From contig MFGM01000008.1 in the NCBI GenBank assembly GCA_001778275.1, positions 1 to 18,934 of the forward strand: 18,934 nucleotides of DNA, given 5' to 3'. Position numbers and translations under genes: made by a program. Shown in pieces: positions 7,087 to 13,425 of this stretch. Numbering within the stretch: position 1 is the stretch's first letter; every line of letters starts with the position of its first letter. Origin of the DNA: Candidatus Falkowbacteria bacterium RIFOXYC2_FULL_48_21 (GTDB lineage Bacteria > Patescibacteriota > Patescibacteriia > UBA11705 > JABHMO01). The notes under the pieces are model-generated. The model did not search any database, was not told the DNA's origin, and saw only the letters and a list, made by a program, of their open reading frames with translations.

Positions 7087-7594
7087 CACGAATAGTCACA
7101 GAGCTCGCGAATGACACGAATAAATAAGAATATGACGGAGATAATATATAAAAAGTTATCTTATAAAGTAAATGGGGCAGCTTTTGAAACGCAAAACACG
7201 TTGGGTCGCTATCGGGGGCATGGACAGTACGTGGATAAGCTTGAAAGTGCATTGTTGAAAAATGGCCTGAAATGTTCGCGAGAAGTTCCGCTGGCGCCGT
7301 CTTTTCAAGCAGAAAAGAAAAACAGAAATATTCCAGATTTAGTCGTTGAGGGCGAGGAGGGGCGATTGGTGATCGAAGTAAAAGCAAAACGGATTTTGAC
7401 CAAAAAGGATTATTTTCAATTGCAACGTTATTTGGCCAGTGGAAATTTCCGCCTTGGCATTTTGCTCAATTTTCGTCAGTACTGTTTGAAGCCGAAGCGT
7501 ATAATTAATTCCGAATACAAACGTTGATAATACTGTCGCTCACAGGTTTTGCGATAATTCGTGTCATTCGCGAGCTCTGTGACTATTCGCGTTA
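7084..7594. mobile_element. Cassette with 38-bp terminal inverted repeats carrying a GxxExxY-type gene
   Basis: Positions 7084-7121 and 7557-7594 are inverted repeats of 38 bp with a single mismatch (TAAC-A-CG against TAAC-G-CG). The outer part reads CGAATAGTCACAGAGCTCGC; within each arm ACACGAAT or its near copy occurs at both ends. The arms enclose one complete gene (7132-7527) and nothing else. The left end begins on the porD stop codon and the right end stops 4 bp before the porA ATG. No target-site duplication is obvious. No transposase is present, so it would have to be mobilised in trans or by an unknown mechanism. That it is mobile is inference; the repeat structure is seen directly. 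Confidence 0.75.
7132..7527 (+). CDS. GxxExxY-type protein, PD-(D/E)xK nuclease-like
   Basis: A 131-residue protein of the GxxExxY family (PDDEXK_3 type), whose role is unproven. Family features are YKKLSYKVNGAAFE at 6-19, the nuclease-like core IPDLVV (Asp69) then IEVKAK (Glu82, Lys84), the YFQLQRYLAS helix at 94-103 and LGILLNFRQ at 108-116. The motif that names the family is altered: GHGQYVD stands where G-x-x-E-x-x-Y is expected. The putative catalytic Asp, Glu and Lys are present, so it could be an active nuclease. An in-frame ATG at 7111 lies inside the flanking inverted repeat; 7132 gives the usual family N-terminus and is preferred. It sits between porD and porA on the same strand and has no plausible link to pyruvate metabolism. 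Confidence 0.85.
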   Translation: MTEIIYKKLSYKVNGAAFETQNTLGRYRGHGQYVDKLESALLKNGLKCSREVPLAPSFQAEKKNRNIPDLVVEGEEGRLVIEVKAKRILTKKDYFQLQRYLASGNFRLGILLNFRQYCLKPKRIINSEYKR

Positions 7595-7598
7595 ATCT

Positions 7599-8768
7599 AT
7601 GAAGCATTGCATCGAAGGTTCCAACGCCGTCGCGCGCATCGTGAAATTATGCCGCCCGGCGGTTGTGGCCGCTTACCCAATAACGCCGCAGACGCACATT
7701 GTCGAGGACTTGTCGAAGTTCGTGTCGGACGGACAAGCGGATTTTGAATTTATTCGATCGGAAAGCGAGTTCGCCGCCGCCTCCATCGTGCTTGGCGCTT
7801 CGGCCGCCGGCGTTCGTACCTATACGTCATCCAGCTCGCAAGGGCTTTTGCTCATGACCGAGGTTTTGTTTACCATCGCGGGCTTGCGTTTGCCGGTAGT
7901 TTTGACCTGCGCCAATCGCGCCGTGTCCGCGCCGATTAACATTTGGAACGATCAGCAAGATTCAATGACAGTGCGCGATGCGGGTTGGATCATGCTTTAT
8001 GCCGAAGATAACCAAGAGGCCGTTGACTTTCTTCCGCTGGCGTACAAGGTGGCGGAGCAATTGAAAATTCCGGTGATGGTGAATATGGACGGCTTCATTC
8101 TAACGCACGTGGTGGAGCCGGTGGATATTCCGGACGAAGCGCCGCTCGGAAAGTTTTTGCCCGAGTATGTGCCGGAGCACGGTCAGTTCTTGGATGTAAA
8201 AAATCCGGTCAGTCTTGGCGCTTTTGCCACGCCGGCCGACTATATGAATATTCGGCAGGAGTTCTTTGATGATTTGGTTGACGCGAAGAAGGTGATTAAG
8301 CAAGAATTGAAAAATTATCAAAATATATTCGGTCGCGGATCGGACGAGTTGGTTGAATTTTATGGCGATGAAAAAGCGGAAACCGTGTTTGTCGCGATGG
8401 GCTCGGTGGTCGGCACGTTGAAGGACGTGGTTGACGAATTGAACGCGGTTGGCAAACGCGCCCGCTTCGACTTGCGTCAAGCGAGGCGAGCGGCCGTTGT
8501 CAAAATAAAATGTTTTCGGCCGTTTCCGACTGAAGAACTGCAAAAGAAATTGCGCCGCGCAAAGTTCGTCGCCGTAATCGACAAGAGCGTGTCGCTCGGG
8601 CAAGAGGGGATTTTGGCGACCGAAGTGAAGGCGTGCTTGAGCGGCGGCGAACAGGTTGTTCGCGGTTTCGTGGCCGGACTCGGTGGACGGGATATTACGA
8701 AGAAGCAGTTGGTTGAAGTTTATAAGTCCGCACGGAAGAAGAAGGTGGATGCGACCTTTGTTGGCTAA
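7599..8768 (+). CDS. porA: Pyruvate:ferredoxin oxidoreductase, alpha subunit
   Basis: A 389-residue catalytic-complex subunit holding the pyrimidine-binding half of the thiamine-diphosphate site. The family motif AYPITPQT is at residues 25-32, followed by ESEFAAASIVLGASAAG, the SSSQGLLLMTE segment, NIWNDQQDSM and, later, IKCFRPFP near 303-310. The length is typical. The ATG at 7599 starts 4 bp after the right inverted repeat of the preceding cassette and has no Shine-Dalgarno. Residues 288-298 (ARFDLRQARRA) are an extra stretch just before the VVKIKCFRPFP strand and are encoded by a copy of the palindromic repeat found elsewhere in the window. The stop TAA overlaps the first bases of the next inverted-repeat element. 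Confidence 0.94.
   Translation: MKHCIEGSNAVARIVKLCRPAVVAAYPITPQTHIVEDLSKFVSDGQADFEFIRSESEFAAASIVLGASAAGVRTYTSSSSQGLLLMTEVLFTIAGLRLPVVLTCANRAVSAPINIWNDQQDSMTVRDAGWIMLYAEDNQEAVDFLPLAYKVAEQLKIPVMVNMDGFILTHVVEPVDIPDEAPLGKFLPEYVPEHGQFLDVKNPVSLGAFATPADYMNIRQEFFDDLVDAKKVIKQELKNYQNIFGRGSDELVEFYGDEKAETVFVAMGSVVGTLKDVVDELNAVGKRARFDLRQARRAAVVKIKCFRPFPTEELQKKLRRAKFVAVIDKSVSLGQEGILATEVKACLSGGEQVVRGFVAGLGGRDITKKQLVEVYKSARKKKVDATFVG
8459..8493 (+). repeat. Palindromic repeat copy inside porA, in frame
   Basis: CCCGCTTCGACT (8461-8472) and AAGCGAGGCGAGC (8479-8491) are identical to the two halves of the intergenic repeat at 16800-16827. Here the right half has lost one base of the GTCGAAGCG arm (GTCAAGCG), leaving a stem CGCTT/AAGCG and GAC/GTC. 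It adds about 11 residues to PorA without breaking the frame. Confidence 0.75.
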
Positions 8769-8947
8769 GGGCAAGGGTCAAAGGGCAAAAATAAACGTAA
8801 AAATTAAAATAGAAAAATTAAAAACACGACAATTCCCGTCATCCTTTAGGTGGCGGAGAAGCTTGTTCCGTTGAGTGTGGTTGTAGATGAAGGTAATAAA
8901 ACGATTTTTTATTTTTAGTTTTATTTTTCAACTTCTTTTTGCCCTTA
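8766..8947. repeat. MITE-like inverted-repeat element B (TAAGGGCAA termini)
   Basis: The gap between porA and the cysteine-rich gene is one element of about 182 bp. It starts TAAGGGCAAGGGTCAAAGGG, using the porA stop codon as its first bases, and ends TTGCCCTTA. The following arm stretches (AAAATTAAAATAG on the left, the T-rich complement at about 8905-8940 on the right) pair imperfectly. The middle (8830-8890) is of normal composition and codes for nothing recognisable. Termini and size match element A at 6621-6810; the middles differ. Confidence 0.7.
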
Positions 8948-8957
8948 AACCAATTTT

Positions 8958-11681
8958 ATGTTTGGTTCATCATTTCAAAAAAAATTTCTTATCCTCTGCC
9001 TGTTTATAATCACCCTGCAGTTTTTTTCGTTAAGCTGTTTGGTGTTGGTGCCGGTTGCGCAGGCGCAAGATGGCGGCTTTGACGCCATGCCGGCGCGAGT
9101 CAACGTGTCTTTCTTGGGTTTGCCGACGGAGCCGTGCAAGGACGACACTTCGAAAATGTGCATGGTCAGCTCCGTGTACTCGGCGCCGTGCAAGTGTACT
9201 GACAAAGAGTGGGCGGCCACGGGGGGCGAAGCCAAGTGCAAAGAGTTCGAAACAAAAACCTGTATTGAAATCCCTTGGATTTCCCAATATATCAACGCGG
9301 TTTATCGCTACGGCGTGGTACTCGGGTCGGTAATCGCGGTTTTGTCTCTTATGGCGGGCGGACTCATGTATGTGCTTGGCGGGTTCAATCAGACCATGCT
9401 TGGCAAGGGCAAGGAGATGATGGTGGGCGCGGTGACGGGGTTGCTGTTGTTGCTTGGCTCGTACATGATTTTGAATTTGATCAATCCGAATTTGGTTCGC
9501 CTGAAACCGATTACGGTGGCGGTGAACAAGGAGGTGAGGATTACGAATGTGAAGTTTTGTTATGAGTTAAAAGTTGGAGATTATATTTTTAGTCCGAAGT
9601 TGGATGATGCGAAAACAACTTGCGGTATGCCGGTAAGTTTTAAAAATAAAGATTCAAATATAAAAGAGGAGGGGACATGTACGGCGTCAAAATGCCCTGA
9701 TGACAAGATGTGGTGCATGCCCTCGACCAGGCAGGATATTGATAAATTAACTTGCCGCAGGGTTCAAGTATGGGGTTATATTAAAGATTCGACTGAAAGA
9801 CACCTTGATGCGCTTTATGTGAACACGTTGCAAGGACATGATGTTAAGCCATTTTGGAGTGATGATACATATGGCAAGGGCGATAAGGTTTATTGGATTG
9901 ACAATGTTAAAGGCATTCCGCCAGCAATTTCGGACATTGTCCTTGGTATTGAATTAGAAGATACCGGCGAGGGATCGAAAAAGATGGCTTACGGAGATAC
10001 CATTGGCGGGTTATTAACCAAGGCAACAAACTTTTTAGGCACGTCAGGGACATTAGATGATGATTATTTCGTCGGCCGCGGCGATACGCAAATTACATCG
10101 GACAAAAAAGAATTTGCCACCGCCGTGTGGACGGATCCGCATTGCAGTAATATTTGTTTAACGATCAAGCCCAAAGGAGAAAGTGGCTGGATGACAGAAT
10201 CAGGGAAATGTAAATTTTTTAGCGCTTATGATTTTGAGGACATAAATAAAAGCGCGAGCAAGGGTTTTCGAGTTGATATCGATTCGGCCATGTTTCAGCC
10301 CGATGCCGGTGTTGATTGCAAAATTTGGGCGGGCGTAGCGTCGGCGCCGACCAAGAAGGTTGGGGAGCAGTGTGGTGATTCCAAAGAATGTATTAGCGGT
10401 GATTGTGAAGAACATAATGGTTCGAAGCGATGCGAATGCAATAATGACACACAGTGCAATGCGCCGGAAGAGGGCATCGGCACGGGAAATGTTTGTGTTT
10501 CCTCACTTTTGGTCTGGAATCAATGTATAAAGGGCAAGCTTCCGGGTGAAGATTGCGGCGATAACGATGACGAGAGCTGTTATAGCAAAGATTGTGAGGG
10601 TTATGATGTGTTAGGGAAAACGGTTTATAAATGTGAATGCAAAGATAACAAGGATTGTAATCTTGGCCCGCTTTCTAAGGAAAAAGAATATAAAGAAATG
10701 GGCAAAGCAGGGAAGGGGGTTGGCTGTAAAGAAACCGGGTCGTGGAAATTGTGTAGCTTTTGCATCGAACCGGATGGTGATGGTGAAACGAGTAAGCCGG
10801 CGCCGAGTAATAAACCTAGCGCGGCGGCGGACTGTTGCCCCGGTTCAATTTATCAGGATAGCAGTTGCATGTGTGTTGACGATAGTAATTGCTCGGCCGG
10901 TGAATATTGTTATACAACATGGGGATATTGTTACAAGCAAAAAGAAGTTCTTGAGACTTGTGCGACTCATTCAGATAGCGAATGTAAGAGTGATAGTTGC
11001 ATTGAAAGTAAATGGTATGATGCCGGAGTAACGGCGGAGTGGCGTTGCCAGTGCCAAGAAGACACGGATTGCGATACCGGGAAGAAATGTGTTAAAGTAG
11101 ACTCGGGTTGTGGTTGGAATTATTGTATCGCGAAAAATAAATTAGTGCCGGCCGTTTCCGAGAAATATGGCCCTGACTCATCCGGTTATGACGCAAAAAA
11201 TTATCCATATAAAGGTTTGTGTTGGGCGCCCGGCGATAAACAGTGCGCGGCCGATTCTAACTGCGCCACCGATTGGGGAGCGAACAATTGCAATGCGTGT
11301 AAAGGCGTGTTGGCTGAATCGGAAAAGGAAGGGACGGAATGCGTTGATCAATGCAATGGCATCAGTTTAATGTGCACTGATTCGTTTAAAGAGTATCTTG
11401 GCAAACAGAAAAACATTTGTATATCGGCGATGGAAAAAAATGGAGTGATCAAGAAATGCAAAAAAAAGACAGATTGTAGTGGCGCTGGTTGGGACGGCCA
11501 AGAAAGCGATGTGGGTTGCTCGAGCGGTTGGTGCGATTGTGATGAAGGCCAAGGCGATATGAATGGAAATGATGGCTGTATAGATGGCTATATCTGCGCC
11601 AATAATCTATCCAGCTTTCTTAATGGCAACGATATGTGCGTGAAAGCAGATTTGTACGATAAATATTGGGACACGAAATAA
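8958..11681 (+). CDS. Secreted T4SS-pilin-like domain fused to a large cysteine-rich region
   Basis: A 907-residue exported protein. A signal peptide ends at about VAQAQ (31-36). Residues 105-182 hold two membrane helices (about 114-141 and 155-175) in the pattern PWISQYINAVYRY, GGLMYVLGG, KEMMVGAVTGLLLLLGSY and LNLINPNLV, which matches the T4SS-pilin/TrbC-VirB2-like segment common in Patescibacteria. The remaining ~700 residues are extracytoplasmic: a region with few recognisable features to about 460, then about 440 residues with 50 cysteines in loose repeats of the type GEQCGDSKECISGDC, RCECNNDTQCN, RCQCQEDTDCDTGKKCV. I count about 68 cysteines in all. Codons look more AT-rich after about 9540 than in the pilin-like part. 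The start ATG at 8958 follows repeat element B by 10 bp; the stop is 3 nt before porB. A surface or pilus-tip adhesin role is inference. Confidence 0.85.
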   Translation: MFGSSFQKKFLILCLFIITLQFFSLSCLVLVPVAQAQDGGFDAMPARVNVSFLGLPTEPCKDDTSKMCMVSSVYSAPCKCTDKEWAATGGEAKCKEFETKTCIEIPWISQYINAVYRYGVVLGSVIAVLSLMAGGLMYVLGGFNQTMLGKGKEMMVGAVTGLLLLLGSYMILNLINPNLVRLKPITVAVNKEVRITNVKFCYELKVGDYIFSPKLDDAKTTCGMPVSFKNKDSNIKEEGTCTASKCPDDKMWCMPSTRQDIDKLTCRRVQVWGYIKDSTERHLDALYVNTLQGHDVKPFWSDDTYGKGDKVYWIDNVKGIPPAISDIVLGIELEDTGEGSKKMAYGDTIGGLLTKATNFLGTSGTLDDDYFVGRGDTQITSDKKEFATAVWTDPHCSNICLTIKPKGESGWMTESGKCKFFSAYDFEDINKSASKGFRVDIDSAMFQPDAGVDCKIWAGVASAPTKKVGEQCGDSKECISGDCEEHNGSKRCECNNDTQCNAPEEGIGTGNVCVSSLLVWNQCIKGKLPGEDCGDNDDESCYSKDCEGYDVLGKTVYKCECKDNKDCNLGPLSKEKEYKEMGKAGKGVGCKETGSWKLCSFCIEPDGDGETSKPAPSNKPSAAADCCPGSIYQDSSCMCVDDSNCSAGEYCYTTWGYCYKQKEVLETCATHSDSECKSDSCIESKWYDAGVTAEWRCQCQEDTDCDTGKKCVKVDSGCGWNYCIAKNKLVPAVSEKYGPDSSGYDAKNYPYKGLCWAPGDKQCAADSNCATDWGANNCNACKGVLAESEKEGTECVDQCNGISLMCTDSFKEYLGKQKNICISAMEKNGVIKKCKKKTDCSGAGWDGQESDVGCSSGWCDCDEGQGDMNGNDGCIDGYICANNLSSFLNGNDMCVKADLYDKYWDTK

Positions 11682-11684
11682 TCT

Positions 11685-12668
11685 ATGCCCTACCAAATGC
11701 CATTCAAATCCTTACTCACCCCCGGCCACACCGCTTGCGCCGGTTGCGGGGAGATTTTGGCGATGCGGCACGTGCTGGACGCGGCCGGGGCGAATACGAT
11801 CATCGCCGGCGCGACCGGTTGCGGCGAAGTAACCACGTCGAAATATCCGACGTCGTCTTTTCGGGTGCCGTGGATTCACGCGAACTTTGAAAACGCGAGC
11901 GCGGTGGCGAGCGGCATCTTGGCGGCAATGAGGTATAGATGCAACGAAGCATCGAAGCATCGAAGCAATGAATCAAAGGCGCAAGAAATCAGTGAACCAG
12001 TGAACCAGTTAACCAGCCCCGAAGGGGCCCCTTCGGGGTCAACCAATCTAATCGCTTGGGGCGGCGACGGCGCCACGTTTGACATCGGACTTGGATTAAT
12101 TTCGGGATCGTGGGAACGACGCGAAAATATTTTGTACGTTTGCTTTGATAATGAAGCGTATATGAATACCGGCGTGCAGGCGAGCGGCTCCACGCCGATT
12201 GACGCGAACACGACCACGTCAGAGCCTGGCGCGAAGTCGATGGGAAATTCTTTGCAAAAGAAAGATATGGTGCGCATCGCTCTTGCGCATGATTGCGTTT
12301 ACGTGGCCACGGCGACGGTTGGCAATGTGCTGGATATTGAAGCGAAAGTGAAAAAAGCGTTATCAATGACCGGCCCGAAATATTTACAAATCCTTGTTAC
12401 GTGCGTGCCCGGCTGGTACACCGATGCGAAGGATACGATCAAAGTCGCGCGCCTGGCGCAACAAACCGGCATCTATCCGGTGGTTGAATATGTTGACGGC
12501 AAACTTGTAAACGTCGCGAAATGCCCGAGGCCGCGGTCGAGCGTGGAAGAGTATTTGAAGTTGCAGGGTCGGTTCAAGCATTTATTTAAGGATGAAAAAG
12601 GTGCGACGGAAATTAAAAGGATTCAGGAAAAGGCGGAGGAGAATGTGAGGAAGTATAATTTGCAATGA
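11685..12668 (+). CDS. porB: Pyruvate:ferredoxin oxidoreductase, beta subunit
   Basis: A 327-residue subunit that binds the diphosphate of thiamine diphosphate and one [4Fe-4S] cluster. GHTACAGCGE (Cys18, Cys21), ATGCGE (Cys46) and VTCVPGW supply the four cluster cysteines; GGDGATFDIG at 126-135 with DNEAYMNTG downstream is the thiamine-diphosphate motif. Residues about 84-120, between SGILAAM and LIAWGGDG, are an in-frame insert absent from the usual family layout and are made of repeats at the DNA level. The ATG at 11685 is 3 nt after the previous stop, so translation is probably coupled; a second ATG at 11697 is an alternative. A promoter for the next gene overlaps its end. Confidence 0.93.
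   Translation: MPYQMPFKSLLTPGHTACAGCGEILAMRHVLDAAGANTIIAGATGCGEVTTSKYPTSSFRVPWIHANFENASAVASGILAAMRYRCNEASKHRSNESKAQEISEPVNQLTSPEGAPSGSTNLIAWGGDGATFDIGLGLISGSWERRENILYVCFDNEAYMNTGVQASGSTPIDANTTTSEPGAKSMGNSLQKKDMVRIALAHDCVYVATATVGNVLDIEAKVKKALSMTGPKYLQILVTCVPGWYTDAKDTIKVARLAQQTGIYPVVEYVDGKLVNVAKCPRPRSSVEEYLKLQGRFKHLFKDEKGATEIKRIQEKAEENVRKYNLQ
11945..12038 (+). repeat. Repeat-built in-frame insert within porB
   Basis: CGAAGCAT, CGAAGCAT, CGAAGCAA occur in tandem at 11945-11968; CAGTGAAC, CAGTGAAC, CAGTTAAC occur in tandem at 11990-12013; then a perfect 22-nt palindrome follows at 12017-12038 (CCCCGAAGGGG plus its complement). Both tandem sets have a period of 8 nt, so a change of one unit would shift the porB frame. 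The encoded peptide is hydrophilic and low in complexity. Confidence 0.8.
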
Positions 12669-12688
12669 TTGTGTCGGATGTGTATAAT
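12660..12688 (+). promoter_or_regulatory. Sigma-70 promoter for the small coiled-coil gene
   Basis: TTGCAA (12660-12665) and TATAAT (12683-12688) are 17 nt apart. The -35 element lies over the last porB codons, directly before its TGA. Transcription would start about 20 nt before the ATG at 12714. Confidence 0.7.
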
Positions 12689-12713
12689 GATTTTATAAAT
12701 AATTTTTACGAAT

Positions 12714-13067
12714 ATGCCAGAAGCAACTCACGATGAAATTTTAGCTGCGATCAATGACTTCGCCAACAAGGTTGAGGCGCGATTTTGTGGTGTGGACAAG
12801 CGGTTCGATGGTAGTGATAAACGGCTTGATGGCGTAGATAAAAAATTGGAGTCGCTTGATCAGCGAACGGGACACGTAGAAAATCAAATGGTGACGAAGG
12901 ATTATTTGGACAATAAATTAGCGGATTTGCGCGGTGGTTGGGTGGTGGCAGTTCGCCGGGAGGATGAGAAAGTGGACACGCTCGTGAATAAGTTGCGCGA
13001 AGAAGATTCACTGTCCGTTGCCTCGGCGCAGGCGGTTTTGGAAATGAAGCCGCTGGTAAGGGCGTAG
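12714..13067 (+). CDS. Small coiled-coil protein with heptad repeats
   Basis: A 117-residue soluble protein without a signal peptide. Residues 24-51 are four 7-residue units (FCGVDKR, FDGSDKR, LDGVDKK, LESLDQR), which with the helices on both sides suggest an extended coiled coil that oligomerises. Short proteins of this general design are frequent in Patescibacteria and phage-related contexts, but I cannot assign a function. It has its own promoter at 12660-12688 and a terminator at 13109-13128, so it is a single-gene unit between the por operon and uvrA. The start ATG at 12714 has no Shine-Dalgarno; the leader is AT-rich. Confidence 0.75.
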   Translation: MPEATHDEILAAINDFANKVEARFCGVDKRFDGSDKRLDGVDKKLESLDQRTGHVENQMVTKDYLDNKLADLRGGWVVAVRREDEKVDTLVNKLREEDSLSVASAQAVLEMKPLVRA

Positions 13068-13108
13068 TCGGGGAGATAGGTATATTATAAAAAGAGCAAA
13101 TATAAAAC

Positions 13109-13128
13109 CAGGCGATGAGCCTGTTTTT
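13109..13128 (+). terminator. Rho-independent terminator after the coiled-coil gene
   Basis: CAGGC pairs with GCCTG across GATGA and is followed by five T. The stem is short, with AAACCA/TGGTTT-like flanking pairing possible outside it. Confidence 0.75.
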
Positions 13129-13227
13129 GGTTTTATTGCTGAAATGACGTGCGTTAAAGGTAGGTTATAAAATTTTCTATTGTGGCAGCTGACAGGTTGT
13201 TCCCCGCGGATCCATACCTACTTCCCG

Positions 13228-13256
13228 TTGACAATCCTCCACTCGCCCTTTACAAT
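13228..13256 (+). promoter_or_regulatory. uvrA promoter P1
   Basis: TTGACA (13228-13233), a 17-nt spacer and TACAAT (13251-13256). It lies about 170 nt before the uvrA ATG and overlaps a second promoter. Confidence 0.7.
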
Positions 13257-13277
13257 CGGAAACTTAATTGCTATACT
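13249..13277 (+). promoter_or_regulatory. uvrA promoter P2, overlapping P1
   Basis: TTTACA (13249-13254), a 17-nt spacer and TATACT (13272-13277) with the extended -10 bases TGC. Its -35 overlaps the -10 of P1, so the two cannot be used by two polymerases at once. No convincing LexA-type operator was seen. Confidence 0.7.
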
Positions 13278-13356
13278 TGCCGACAGCGTGTCTTCTCGCC
13301 GGGAAAATATCGTTTCGTTGATAGCGTGTTTTCCTTGCCGTATTAGCCCTATTGCT

Positions 13357-13394
13357 TGCCTCGATTCGACGAACTCATCGAGTCGAAGCGAGCC
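13357..13394 (-). repeat. Palindromic repeat family, copy in the uvrA leader
   Basis: On the minus strand it starts GGCTCGCTTCGACTCGA and ends CGAATCGAGGCAAGC. Against the copies at 661-793 the first 19 bases align without gaps at 14 positions; against the copy at 16798 it shares CGCTTCGACTC and CGAGGC. It lies between the uvrA promoters and the ATG, so the uvrA leader RNA would contain the hairpin. Confidence 0.7.
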
Positions 13395-13425
13395 TTATTT
13401 AGCTCCATATAGCCCTATTCCTCTT

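Noticed and set aside
8100..8774. A 224-codon open frame antisense to porA
   Set aside because: It lies wholly opposite a gene with complete motifs, has no recognisable domain, and arises from the GC-rich codon pattern.
9403..9420. GGCAAGGGCAAGG inside the pilin-like region, resembling the AAGGGCAA arms
   Set aside because: It encodes the conserved-looking GKGKEMM of the pilin-like loop and has no further repeat words beside it.
11945..12013. A CRISPR-like array in porB
   Set aside because: The units are 8 nt long and directly abutting, with no spacers.
13180..13425. N-terminal extension of uvrA by 82 codons
   Set aside because: The stretch contains two good promoters and a palindromic repeat, and UvrA proteins begin at the MSNKISIRGAR-type sequence.
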